Part shown: piece after piece, positions 16,805-24,372 of the stretch
Numbering within the stretch: position 1 is the stretch's first letter
Layout of the letters: every line of letters starts with the position of its first letter
Assembly: GCA_028867675.1 (NCBI GenBank)
Contig: JAGWGA010000016.1
Span: 1-39,544, forward strand
From: Nitrososphaerota archaeon
Lineage (GTDB): Archaea > Thermoproteota > Nitrososphaeria > Nitrososphaerales > Nitrosopumilaceae
Length of the DNA stretch: 39,544 nt
Reading direction: 5' to 3'
Made by a program: the position numbers and the translations under genes
The notes under the pieces: model-generated
The model's database searches: none
Told to the model about the DNA's origin: nothing
What the model saw: the letters and a program-made list of their open reading frames with translations, nothing else

Positions 16805-17284
16805 ATGCCCCAAGCTACAATAGAAACCAACTTTGGGAACATTGTTTTTGAACTATTACCAAATTATGCTCCTGAGACCGTAAGGAATTTTGTCAAACTG
16901 GCCAAATCCAATTTTTATGACGGCATACTTTTTCACAGGATAATACCCGGATTCATGATTCAGGGAGGAGATCCAAATACAAAACAATCAGACAAAAGCA
17001 GTTGGGGGATGGGAGGACCGGGATATACTATAAAGGCAGAATTTAATTCCAAACCCCACCAGAGAGGCGTTGTCTCCATGGCAAGGTCAGATGACCCTAA
17101 CAGTGCAGGTTCACAGTTTTTCATCGTAACAGGTGATAGTACTTTCCTTGACGGCCAGTATACAGCGTTTGGCGAGGTAAAGAGTGGCATGGACGTTGCC
17201 GACAAGATCGGTCATCTTCCAAGAGGCAAAAATGATTGCCCCGACCAAGAAGCCAAAATCTTTCGCATAACAATCTCAGAGTAG
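16805..17284 (+). CDS. Cyclophilin-type peptidyl-prolyl cis-trans isomerase
   Basis: It catalyses proline isomerisation during protein folding. The core motifs are FHRIIPGFMIQGGDP (with catalytic Arg), GSQFFIVTGD and LDGQYTAFGEV. It is a 159-residue single domain without signal peptide, so it is cytoplasmic. The Trp that precedes LDG in cyclosporin-sensitive cyclophilins is Phe here (STFLDG), as in many prokaryotic members. It begins after a gap of about 230 nt and does not appear to be in an operon. Confidence 0.95.
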   Translation: MPQATIETNFGNIVFELLPNYAPETVRNFVKLAKSNFYDGILFHRIIPGFMIQGGDPNTKQSDKSSWGMGGPGYTIKAEFNSKPHQRGVVSMARSDDPNSAGSQFFIVTGDSTFLDGQYTAFGEVKSGMDVADKIGHLPRGKNDCPDQEAKIFRITISE

Positions 17285-17346
17285 CTACAAAACTCCTTCA
17301 CATCTCTGCATATTGCTTTATAATTGAGCATTAAATCGTCAATTTA

Positions 17347-17553
17347 ATGAACGGTAAAAAGATCCTATACTCTACCATAGCATTTTTTGTAATCGCAATG
17401 ATATTCTATGCTGGAACGATGGCGATGAATCTAATATGCACAAGCAATCAAGCAGACACCCATGATCCAAATTGGGTTGACAAATCAGACCTAGTATGTC
17501 AGCTTTTTACCAATCTTGCACAATTGATCAAGCAAGTTACTAATCAAATTTAG
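17347..17553 (+). CDS. Small single-pass membrane protein, 68 aa
   Basis: No known family. An N-terminal positive patch (NGKK) precedes a hydrophobic helix at residues 7-27, then an outside-facing tail with Cys31, an Asp/Asn-rich segment (THDPNWVDKSDLVC, second Cys about 50) and a short amphipathic end. A TATA-like CTTTATAATT lies about 30 nt upstream. The two tail cysteines could form a disulfide (inference). It resembles the 42-residue protein at 28968 in plan: one helix followed by two cysteines. Confidence 0.65.
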   Translation: MNGKKILYSTIAFFVIAMIFYAGTMAMNLICTSNQADTHDPNWVDKSDLVCQLFTNLAQLIKQVTNQI

Positions 17554-17609
17554 ATTAATACTACACCCATTATTGTCGTGATTCTTGAATAAACAATTAC
17601 AACTCATCT

Positions 17610-17670
17610 AGAATAATTCATACCCATTTAGGGAATTGTTCACTAGTTCAATTCCCTAAAAGTTACGGGG
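17610..17670 (+). repeat. Dispersed repeat copy A
   Basis: The segment AGAATAATT...CCCATTTAGGGAATTGTT...AATTCCCTAAA matches copies B (18577) and C (26826) in the same orientation. In copies A and C the flank AGAATAATT and the following GGGGTTCTCTTG-like stretch are also shared. It lies just downstream of a small plus-strand gene. Confidence 0.6.
17627..17660. terminator. Perfect 12-bp stem-loop between convergent genes
   Basis: TTTAGGGAATTG (17627-17638) pairs with CAATTCCCTAAA (17649-17660) across a 10-nt loop. It lies between the stop of the small membrane protein and the stop of the HxlR-type gene, so it could end transcription from both sides. It coincides with dispersed repeat copy A; the other copies have a much less perfect stem. 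Confidence 0.55.
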
Positions 17671-18070
17671 TTCTCTTGGGTTCTTTTCCAAACACTTGTT
17701 TGATCGTTCTTGGTTTTCCATCCTTGAATACATCACAGCTACAATACTGCATTGAAAAGGCAGCCATTTGCATTATGATTGGTTTTAGTGCCTTACCTTT
17801 CTCGGTTACAGAATATTCTATTCTAATTGGAGTTTCATTGTACACTTTTCTTTTTAGAATTCCACTTTTTTCCATCTCTTTTAGCCTGACAGAAAGTGTC
17901 TTTGGATTGATTCCTTCAATTGATTCTAAAAACTGGTTGAATCTGTTTTGGTGAAGAATTGTAATGTTGCGGAGTATGTGTATTGTGAATTTTTTTCCCA
18001 CAATCTTGAATGTATTGTCTACAGGACAACATTTCATTTGATCTGATATTACCTTTAATTCCTGCGGCAT
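17663..18070 (-). CDS. HxlR-family transcriptional regulator with cysteine pairs
   Basis: A winged-helix regulator of the HxlR/YodB/MarR-like class, 135 residues. The family N-terminus CCPVDNTFKIVGKKF (Cys14, Cys15) leads into the DNA-binding region FNQFLESIEGINPKTLSVRLKEMEKSGIL and the wing IRIEYSVTEKGK. Family members such as YodB sense electrophiles or oxidants through the N-terminal Cys before Pro; here Cys15-Pro16 fits, and a second pair (Cys110, Cys112) occurs near the C-terminus. ATG 18070 is used; TTG 18073 adds one residue. It is divergent from a cysteine-rich gene, with an inverted repeat between them. Confidence 0.9.
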   Translation of the reverse strand: MPQELKVISDQMKCCPVDNTFKIVGKKFTIHILRNITILHQNRFNQFLESIEGINPKTLSVRLKEMEKSGILKRKVYNETPIRIEYSVTEKGKALKPIIMQMAAFSMQYCSCDVFKDGKPRTIKQVFGKEPKRTP

Positions 18071-18090
18071 CAACTTACCAAAACCCCATC

Positions 18091-18155
18091 TACTTTCTTC
18101 CTAGTAACTTTCTAATTAATATACTTACCTTTCTATAGTGACTATAAGAAAGTAA
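18091..18155. promoter_or_regulatory. Candidate operator: imperfect palindrome plus extra half-sites
   Basis: TTACCTTTCTATAGT (18125-18139) and ACTATAAGAAAGTAA (18141-18155) form a 15-bp inverted repeat with three mismatches around a central G. Further half-sites TACTTTCTT (18091) and TAACTTTCT (18105) lie on the HxlR side. The palindrome ends two bases before the ATG at 18157, so a bound regulator would block transcription start. A TATA-like TTAATATA is at 18116-18123. Confidence 0.6.
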
Positions 18156-18156
18156 T

Positions 18157-18501
18157 ATGGAATGCAAATCAGGAACATGCAATACAGAAGAAGAACATGC
18201 AACATGTTCATGTGAAAGCTCTGAAATGGAGTGCAATGACTGTGGTTGTGGAACAGTTGATCCTGTGAAAATGTCAATGGAGATGTTACACAAGGCATTT
18301 CACGAAGCAATGTACCAAGCAAAGGTAGAACGACTCAAAAAGAGAATCGATGCCAATTTTGGACCTACATTGGACAAGTCTGCAGATGCAATGATTGAGA
18401 CAGCAACAAAAGTCTGGCAATCAATGCTGATGCAGTCAGAGGGCAAAAAAGAGCTTGAATCAAAGTTGCAAAAGATCTATTCTGAAACAAATAGGAAGTA
18501 A
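18157..18501 (+). CDS. Cysteine-rich N-terminus, helical C-terminus protein, 114 aa
   Basis: No known family is recognised. Seven cysteines fall within the first 31 residues (positions 3, 8, 17, 19, 26, 29, 31) in CxC and CxxCxC patterns, resembling a metal-binding or metallothionein-like tail. Residues about 35-114 are amphipathic and helical (MEMLHKAFHEAMYQAKVERLKKR... TKVWQSML), suggesting an oligomerising or partner-binding domain. It is transcribed away from a cysteine-bearing HxlR regulator through a palindromic region, so metal or redox stress control is likely (inference). The start ATG is fixed by the palindrome and an upstream TATA-like box. Confidence 0.75.
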   Translation: MECKSGTCNTEEEHATCSCESSEMECNDCGCGTVDPVKMSMEMLHKAFHEAMYQAKVERLKKRIDANFGPTLDKSADAMIETATKVWQSMLMQSEGKKELESKLQKIYSETNRK

Positions 18502-18717
18502 TTCCTCCTCTTTTTTTATTTTAGTTGATACCCACTAAGAGATTTTATTTTTAATTCAACACTCTTTTAGTTAAAAAACCATTTAGGAAATTTCTCTGTT
18601 GATTTAGTTCTATGAAATGTCAGATGATAAGGTGCCGGGAGAGAGATCGTGCGAATCAATTTAGCATCATCACCTTAAAAGGTATAATCCACAGCGAATA
18701 GACCATAAAAAACACGT
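18502..18717. other. Noncoding stretch with structured repeats
   Basis: I find no gene here. It holds repeat copy B and a possible stem TAAGGTG (18628-18634) with CACCTTA (18671-18677). GATGAT (18623) could instead pair with ATCATC (18666), giving crossing pairs. A 7-bp stem GACCATA/TATGGTC (18701-18725) overlaps the stop of the small minus-strand gene at 18718 and may act as the operon's terminator. Confidence 0.4.
18577..18613 (+). repeat. Dispersed repeat copy B
   Basis: AACCATTTAGGAAATTTCTC followed by GTTGATTTAGTTC aligns with copy C at 26840-26880 (CCATTTAGGAGAATTG...GGTTTAGTTCCC) and more weakly with copy A. It lies 76 nt downstream of the cysteine-rich gene. Confidence 0.5.
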
Positions 18718-18873
18718 CTATGGTCTTAAAATTATCAAATTATGCCCATTACGAAGGCATTTGAAATGATTATTGGCAATGATTTCGTTTAATCGTTCCT
18801 CTGAGAAATATTTCTCATTATATCTGCCAAAGTTCTTCTTACAGTCGGAACAGTAAATTTCCTTAAATCCCAT
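18718..18873 (-). CDS. Small zinc-ribbon-like protein, 51 aa, at the end of the Hyf-like operon
   Basis: A short frame with protein-like composition. Cys8 and Cys11 (YCSDCKK) and Cys39 with His44 (KCLRNGH) form a plausible Cys3His zinc site; the middle (YNEKYFSEERLNEI) is helical. ATG 18873 lies inside the last codons of the NuoB-like gene (11-nt overlap), so it would be translationally coupled to the complex. The stop at 18718 is within a small stem-loop. It may be a maturation or regulatory factor for the complex, but this is only inferred from position. Confidence 0.65.
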   Translation of the reverse strand: MGFKEIYCSDCKKNFGRYNEKYFSEERLNEIIANNHFKCLRNGHNLIILRP

Positions 18874-19660
18874 TTTTAATCATTCTATCAACAGCTAGCA
18901 ATAATCCCTGAACCAACACTTGTGGTCTTGGCGGACATCCTGGAATGTATACATCAACTGGAACAACCTTGTCAATCCCACCAGTTGTAGCATATGTGTC
19001 ACCAAATATTCCCCCACTACATGCACAAGCTCCAACAGCAATCACAATTTTTGGATTGGGTGTTGCTTCATAGGTTCGTCGTAAAGCAATTTCCATATTT
19101 CTTGATGCAGGTCCTGTTACAAGTAAGACATCTGCATGTCTTGGTGATGCTACAAAATGAATTCCAAATCTTTCTATATCATAAATTGGATTGTTAAGAG
19201 CAGCAATTTCAATTTCACATCCATTACACGAACCGGCATCAACCTGACGTATTGCAAGTGATCTGCCAAACATTTTTTGAATTTTTTTGTTTAATTCATT
19301 GCCAATTTGTTCATATGGTTTTTCTGTAGATAATTGTGGACTGGAAAAATCAATCAGTTGGTTTCGGGCTTTTGTAGGCATAGCTGGTTTGCTTTTAATT
19401 TCAATTACTTTTGATGCAACTTCATTACAATATCCACACATGATGCATTTGCCATTGTCCAGACCCATTGCATTATTTTCTTTGATTGAAAATAACGCCT
19501 TTGTAGGACAAATGTTCTCAAGAATTTTTTTCTGATCATCTGTCGGGTCTACCTTGAAAACTACACTTCCACGATAATTTTTGCTTTCTAATGAATTAGA
19601 TAAATCCTTGATTGTCTCTACGCCGTTTCCAACTATTCCCTTTCTTGATGCTTTGATCAT
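18863..19660 (-). CDS. HyfI/NuoB-like small subunit with fused N-terminal half-ferredoxin
   Basis: The [4Fe-4S] subunit of a hydrogenase-4/complex-I-like membrane complex, passing electrons to the NuoCD-like subunit. The core (about 130-265) has hydrogenase-type ligands Cys145 and Cys148 (SCNGCEIE), Cys212 (VGACACSGG) and Cys242 (PGCPPRP). Residues 1-95 replace a separate HyfH/NuoI ferredoxin: Cys51-Pro and CIMCGYC (72, 75, 78) make exactly one cluster of a two-cluster ferredoxin, and the eighth cysteine is missing. ATG 19660 overlaps the previous stop as ATGA. It is the last long gene of the operon. Confidence 0.92.
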   Translation of the reverse strand: MIKASRKGIVGNGVETIKDLSNSLESKNYRGSVVFKVDPTDDQKKILENICPTKALFSIKENNAMGLDNGKCIMCGYCNEVASKVIEIKSKPAMPTKARNQLIDFSSPQLSTEKPYEQIGNELNKKIQKMFGRSLAIRQVDAGSCNGCEIEIAALNNPIYDIERFGIHFVASPRHADVLLVTGPASRNMEIALRRTYEATPNPKIVIAVGACACSGGIFGDTYATTGGIDKVVPVDVYIPGCPPRPQVLVQGLLLAVDRMIKNGI

Positions 19661-21267
19661 AGGTCATTCCCCGAATAGGACAGGTCCAGACTTTTATTGA
19701 CTAGAGGAAAGTCAGGTACGATGTCATTTAACACAGCCTGCTCAATGATAGACCAGTTGCAAAATGACGCAGTTCTAACTTTGTACCTAAATATCGAGTT
19801 ATTTTCCCCAATCATGACCCAATGAAGTGTTTGTCCCCTATGAGATTCAGCACATCCAAGTGCTGATCTAAATGGTTCAAGATGCACTGGAATGCTTGTA
19901 AACAGTGCATCATCATCAAGATCAAGCGATTCTCTAATGATGCCAAAGGAATCTTGGACCTCGTTTACACGTATTTCAAATCTAGTCAAGGCATCACCAG
20001 TTCGTTTTTCCATCTCAATTTTGTGTTGCATTAGTTGTTGTGGTGTTTTATGATCGTGTAAAGAATAACTGGCGTAAGGATGATCACGTCTTGTATCAAC
20101 ATCTATTCCTATACATCTAGCAACAACTCCCACCACTCCAAGTTCATGTGCAGTTTTTTTCGGTATGGTACCGGTTCCACGCAATCTGTCCATGAAAGAT
20201 GATTTTGATTTTAGAAGATGGATGATCTTTTCAAAATCATCTGAAATTTCACTTACAGTTTTAAGAATTAATTTCTTATTTTCATCTGTTATGTTACACC
20301 GTACTCCTCCAATTTTATTAACTCCAAAAAGAATGCGACTACCGCTAAGCGATTCATTGAGCTGCATTAGTCTTTCCTTTAGAATGTTTAATCTTGCAGC
20401 ACCGAAAGGAAAACTAGCATCGGTCGATATACCTGCCAAAGTTCCTGCATGATTGTAAATTCGTTCCAACTCTCCAAAAATAGTTCTAATCTTTTTTGCT
20501 CTGTTTGGAATTTCTACTTGCGATATCTTTTCAATTGCTTGACAATACGCAGTTGAATTTGCTACCGACTCATCTCCAGCAATGCGTTCAGATAAAAACA
20601 AGACATCATCAAGTTTCATGGACTCGGCAAGTTTTTCTATTCCTTTATGAGTGTAGAAAAGACGCGTTTCCAGATTGATTATGTTCTCTCCCAAAATACT
20701 AAATCTAAAGTGGCCTGGTTCGATTATTCCAGCATGCACTGGACCAACAGGAATTTCGTTTATTCCCTCACCCTGCACTTTCAAAAATTGGTATTCTTTT
20801 TCTTGTCTTCCTGGCTTTGTCTCAAGTTTGAACCCTTTTCTCAATGGGTATATGCCTTCAGGCCAGTGCTCATGCAAGACTAGAGGCCTTGTATCTGGAT
20901 TTCCAGTTGGAATCAGTCCAAACATGTCTTTTATTTCTCGTTCGTAAAGTGCCGCAGATGGAATTTGTAAGGCAATGCTTGGAAAAGAAAGATCTTGACC
21001 TACAGATACAACTACAAAAATAAAGACATCTTCTTTTTCAAAAACATAGCGAATTACAAAACCGCCACCATTTTTTTGTTTGTCAGAGCAAATTATTGTT
21101 GCAAGTCTTGCATTCAAATTTTTATAAATGTAATCACATATTTTTGGCATGTCATTTAATTCTACGTTGAAATGTATTTCGTCATTGTTCTGGTAAGTCT
21201 TTGTTATCATTTTTGAAAACTTGTCTGTAATTTCGTTTGCATAATTTTCTAAGTTGGTTTTATTCAT
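19657..21267 (-). CDS. HyfG-like fused NuoC-NuoD large subunit without NiFe ligands
   Basis: The peripheral-arm large subunit of the complex. Residues 1-150 are NuoC-like (EIKDMFGLIP, WPEGIYPLRKGF); 170-536 are NuoD/hydrogenase-large-like (GPVHAGIIEPGHFRF at 175-189, DVDTRRDHPYASY). In NiFe hydrogenases two CxxC pairs bind the metal; here the first is ERIAGDES (Ala230, Glu233 at the Cys positions) and the second is SLDLSYSGND (Ser530, Gly533). All four ligands are lost, so hydrogen chemistry is not expected. It looks like an energy-converting hydrogenase-related (Ehr-type) subunit. Four-nt ATGA overlaps join it to both neighbours. Confidence 0.92.
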   Translation of the reverse strand: MNKTNLENYANEITDKFSKMITKTYQNNDEIHFNVELNDMPKICDYIYKNLNARLATIICSDKQKNGGGFVIRYVFEKEDVFIFVVVSVGQDLSFPSIALQIPSAALYEREIKDMFGLIPTGNPDTRPLVLHEHWPEGIYPLRKGFKLETKPGRQEKEYQFLKVQGEGINEIPVGPVHAGIIEPGHFRFSILGENIINLETRLFYTHKGIEKLAESMKLDDVLFLSERIAGDESVANSTAYCQAIEKISQVEIPNRAKKIRTIFGELERIYNHAGTLAGISTDASFPFGAARLNILKERLMQLNESLSGSRILFGVNKIGGVRCNITDENKKLILKTVSEISDDFEKIIHLLKSKSSFMDRLRGTGTIPKKTAHELGVVGVVARCIGIDVDTRRDHPYASYSLHDHKTPQQLMQHKIEMEKRTGDALTRFEIRVNEVQDSFGIIRESLDLDDDALFTSIPVHLEPFRSALGCAESHRGQTLHWVMIGENNSIFRYKVRTASFCNWSIIEQAVLNDIVPDFPLVNKSLDLSYSGNDL

Positions 21268-22757
21268 GCAAAGCCTCCATTACTGATTACAGTTGATGCA
21301 TTTTGTATCAGTGTCTGCAACTGCACCGGTATGTAAATACCAAGAATAACTACAAGTGAACCCAGTATTGCCATTGGAAGTATTGCAAGTTTTCCCATCT
21401 CAGATTTTTTCATTTCTGATGAAGGATCTCCAAAAATCATTTTGATCAAATGTCTTAGAAATACTGCAAATGTTACAACTAAAAATAAAATTACTATTGA
21501 TACTGCAACAAACTGTCCGCTCTTAAAACCTGAACTTAGAATCATAAATTCACTTACGAAAATATTGAACGGCGGCATCCCTACAAGTGCCAGTCCTCCG
21601 ATTAAAAACAAAATACCAGTAATAGGCATCACCTTGATTATTCCGGTTATTTTCGACATTGCTTTTGCATCATATTTTTGGCTGATTGTTCCACTTGCAA
21701 AAAACATCAGGGGTTTTGCCAAGGCGTGATTGATAATCTGAAGTATTGCCCCATAGATTCCAAGTAGACCTCCAAAGCCTATGCCTAGCGATATCAAGCC
21801 CATATGCTCTACACTAGAATAGGCAAGCATCCTTTTCATGTCCTTTTGGAAGTAAATCGATGCTGCTGCTATAACAATAGAAACGACGGCAAGTATGATC
21901 AGGAGTTGGTTTGAAAATCCAGGTCCTATTGCCACGCTGCTTACTATATGAAAGCGAATTATTCCATAAAATGCACAATTCAAAAGCACTCCTGACAAGA
22001 CTGCGCTCACAGGTGTGGGGGCTTCACTGTGTGCATCAGGAAGCCAAGTGTGCATTGGTGCAAGACCAGCTTTTGTTCCAAATCCTACAAGTATGAAAAC
22101 AAATGCAATTTTGACCAAATTGGGATCAAAAAGTTTTGCATTGTGCACCATCCCAGTCCAGTTCATTGCATCTTCAGAAGGATTTGTGTTGATGTTTGCA
22201 TAATAGAAAAATACTGTTCCAATAAGTGCAAAGGAAAGACCGACTGTTGCAATTATCAGATATTTCCATGCAGCTTCAATTGCATTTTCCTTAAAGTAAA
22301 GCATTATCAACAAAACTGATACAAGTGTGGTAGCTTCAACCATCACCCACATTACTCCCAGATTATTTGCAATTGGAACTACAAGCATCGTTAACAAAAA
22401 CACATTGAATCCTTGATAGTATCTTACAATGTGTTTATCATCGACTGTGCCGTTGTCATATTGTCTTCCCATATAATTTTTGGAATATATTGCAGCGACA
22501 AAACCAACAACTGAAATTGAAAGTAGAATTACTGCACTTAACGAATCTACATAGAATGCATTTCCAAATGCAGTGATAGTTTTTTGAGATATTATTCTTG
22601 ATACTACAAAAAGTACCTGAATCAATATCAGAGATGCAGTACAAATTGTTATAGCTCCAATTACTCGTTTCTTTTTCAAGACTGTCACAAGGCATGCCCC
22701 AACTACTGGAGGCAAAAGAAGGAACAGGATTGTTAGATTAGATATGAGAGTGTCCAC
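21264..22757 (-). CDS. HyfF-like proton-pumping membrane subunit (NuoN/MrpD family)
   Basis: A multi-pass antiporter-like subunit, 497 aa with about 14 membrane helices. The pump-channel residues Glu141 (MVEATTLVS) and Lys229 (GFGTKAGLAPMHTWLP) are present, followed by HSEAPTPVSAVLSGVLLN, which is typical of HyfF. It would couple redox energy to ion transport. It starts at GTG 22757, sharing one base with the TAG of the HyfE-like gene (TAGTG), and ends in an ATGA overlap with the NuoCD-like gene. Confidence 0.92.
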   Translation of the reverse strand: MDTLISNLTILFLLLPPVVGACLVTVLKKKRVIGAITICTASLILIQVLFVVSRIISQKTITAFGNAFYVDSLSAVILLSISVVGFVAAIYSKNYMGRQYDNGTVDDKHIVRYYQGFNVFLLTMLVVPIANNLGVMWVMVEATTLVSVLLIMLYFKENAIEAAWKYLIIATVGLSFALIGTVFFYYANINTNPSEDAMNWTGMVHNAKLFDPNLVKIAFVFILVGFGTKAGLAPMHTWLPDAHSEAPTPVSAVLSGVLLNCAFYGIIRFHIVSSVAIGPGFSNQLLIILAVVSIVIAAASIYFQKDMKRMLAYSSVEHMGLISLGIGFGGLLGIYGAILQIINHALAKPLMFFASGTISQKYDAKAMSKITGIIKVMPITGILFLIGGLALVGMPPFNIFVSEFMILSSGFKSGQFVAVSIVILFLVVTFAVFLRHLIKMIFGDPSSEMKKSEMGKLAILPMAILGSLVVILGIYIPVQLQTLIQNASTVISNGGFA

Positions 22758-23431
22758 TAGTCATCCCTCAAATTTTCTAACTTGCCTACATCTAGGCTAT
22801 CAAATGTGCGACTTATCCTGAAAAGAAGTATGGAAGAGATCAAGATACCGACAAGAATATCCACGAATATGCCTATCTCAATTAGCAAAGATACTCCGTG
22901 TGTCAGCGCCATGGCAAAGAGAAATAGGCCATTTTCTATGATCAAAAGTCCTACGACCTGGCTTAGCACGGTCCTTCTGTTTACAAGCACAAACAGTCCG
23001 ATGAAAAACTGAGCCATTGAAACAGGCAGATATGCATTTACAATTTGATCTGACTTGAACGGAATTTGTTGAATAAGAAAGTACGATAGAGCTACAAGTA
23101 GTGCTGAAATTATTACTGATGCACGAATGCTGACATAGGGATTGGTTTCTAGCTTGAATTCAATTTCCAATTTTCTTGTTACATATGTTAGAACTTTGGG
23201 AATGATGATTGATTTTATTACCAGTGTGAGACCAGCTGCAATGTAGATTTCCCAAATTCCTGTCACGTATCCTATGATGGCAGTTACTCCAGAAAGCACA
23301 ATTGATTGGTACCGATATGCGTTTAACCAATCCATGAATCCACGTGTTGCCACAATACCAAATGTAGCTATTAGCAGAATTGCGCCAGAAATTGTCAAAA
23401 TATCAAATTGTATTGTGTCCATAAAAATCAC
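22757..23431 (-). CDS. HyfE-like membrane subunit (MrpC/NuoK-related)
   Basis: A membrane protein of 224 residues with about six helices in the HyfE pattern, longer than NuoK because of N-terminal helices. Segments such as NGLFLFAMALTHG and IGIFVDILVGILI match the NuoK-like core with its buried acidic residue. The gene starts at GTG 23431 using the same TAGTG junction as the next gene; ATG 23422 (MDTIQFD) is an alternative. It occupies the expected place between HyfC- and HyfF-like genes. Confidence 0.88.
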   Translation of the reverse strand: MIFMDTIQFDILTISGAILLIATFGIVATRGFMDWLNAYRYQSIVLSGVTAIIGYVTGIWEIYIAAGLTLVIKSIIIPKVLTYVTRKLEIEFKLETNPYVSIRASVIISALLVALSYFLIQQIPFKSDQIVNAYLPVSMAQFFIGLFVLVNRRTVLSQVVGLLIIENGLFLFAMALTHGVSLLIEIGIFVDILVGILISSILLFRISRTFDSLDVGKLENLRDD

Positions 23432-24372
23432 TAAAGATAACAGAGTACAATTCCTATCATCGAAGTAGCTATTGCTATTGCAATCAGATCAGGGATCCTA
23501 AAGAGTCTCCATTTTGCAACAGAAGATTCTAGAAAAGCAACAAAGATTCCAAATAATGAAATTTTTCCAATAAATGTTAGAAATCCTACTGCAAGAGTTG
23601 ACAACAAAATTGATGATGAGATTCCCCATGGAACAAAGATGTTTATCATTAGTGTGAAAAGTATTATTTGTTTGATGGATTGTGACCATTCCATCAAGGC
23701 AAGGCTTTTACCAGAATATTCTAGAATCATCGTTTCATGAACCATTGTAAGTTCAAGATGAGTAGCAGGATTGTCAAACGGTAACCGGCCTGTCTCACCT
23801 AGTATGATAATGAACAGGCCTATTGCTGCAAAGATGATTTGAGGATGGGGTAAAAATGAAGAGTTGGAAGATGCTGAAATTAGCGTGCTCAGATTTGTTC
23901 CGCCATATGTTATTGCAACAACAAATATACTCAGAAAAAGTGCAGGCTCTAAAAGAGCAGAAATCATCATTTCTCTGCTGCTTCCAAGTCCACCAAAGGA
24001 ACTTGCTACATCAAGACCCGCAAGCATTGTAAAAAATCTACCAAGTGCAAAAAGTCCTATGACAAGAAGAAGATCACCGACTAGTCCAAACGGAGTATAT
24101 GCCAAAAACACTGGAATGAAAAATGCTGCCGTTGTTATTGCTGCAAAGTTAATCCACGGACATGCTCTGAAGATCCAAGATGTTTGGTCGGATATGACTT
24201 CATCCTTTCGTACTAGTTTTAACAGATCATAGTATGGCTGCAAAATACTAGCACCAATTCTTTTTTGTGTTCTTGCCTTTGTTTTTCGTATTATTCCTGT
24301 TAGCAGTGGGGCTAGTACCAGTATGACCAGTACTTGGATCAATCCAATGATGATTGTTATCATATTAAGCAT
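23431..24372 (-). CDS. HyfC/NuoH-like membrane anchor subunit
   Basis: The subunit that docks the peripheral arm to the membrane and forms the quinone-like or ion-path cavity in complex I relatives; 313 residues and about eight helices. The acidic loop ETGRLPFDNPATHLE followed by TMVHETMILEYSG is the hydrogenase-4 version of the NuoH signature. The N-terminal IIRKTKARTQKRIGASILQPYYDLLKL loop is also conserved. ATG 24372 overlaps the HyfB-like stop by 8 nt; ATG 24363 is an alternative three codons in. Confidence 0.92.
   Translation of the reverse strand: MLNMITIIIGLIQVLVILVLAPLLTGIIRKTKARTQKRIGASILQPYYDLLKLVRKDEVISDQTSWIFRACPWINFAAITTAAFFIPVFLAYTPFGLVGDLLLVIGLFALGRFFTMLAGLDVASSFGGLGSSREMMISALLEPALFLSIFVVAITYGGTNLSTLISASSNSSFLPHPQIIFAAIGLFIIILGETGRLPFDNPATHLELTMVHETMILEYSGKSLALMEWSQSIKQIILFTLMINIFVPWGISSSILLSTLAVGFLTFIGKISLFGIFVAFLESSVAKWRLFRIPDLIAIAIATSMIGIVLCYL

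Noticed and set aside
19657-21267. Annotation as a NiFe hydrogenase large subunit
   Set aside because: All four metal-ligand cysteines are absent (Ala230, Glu233, Ser530, Gly533).
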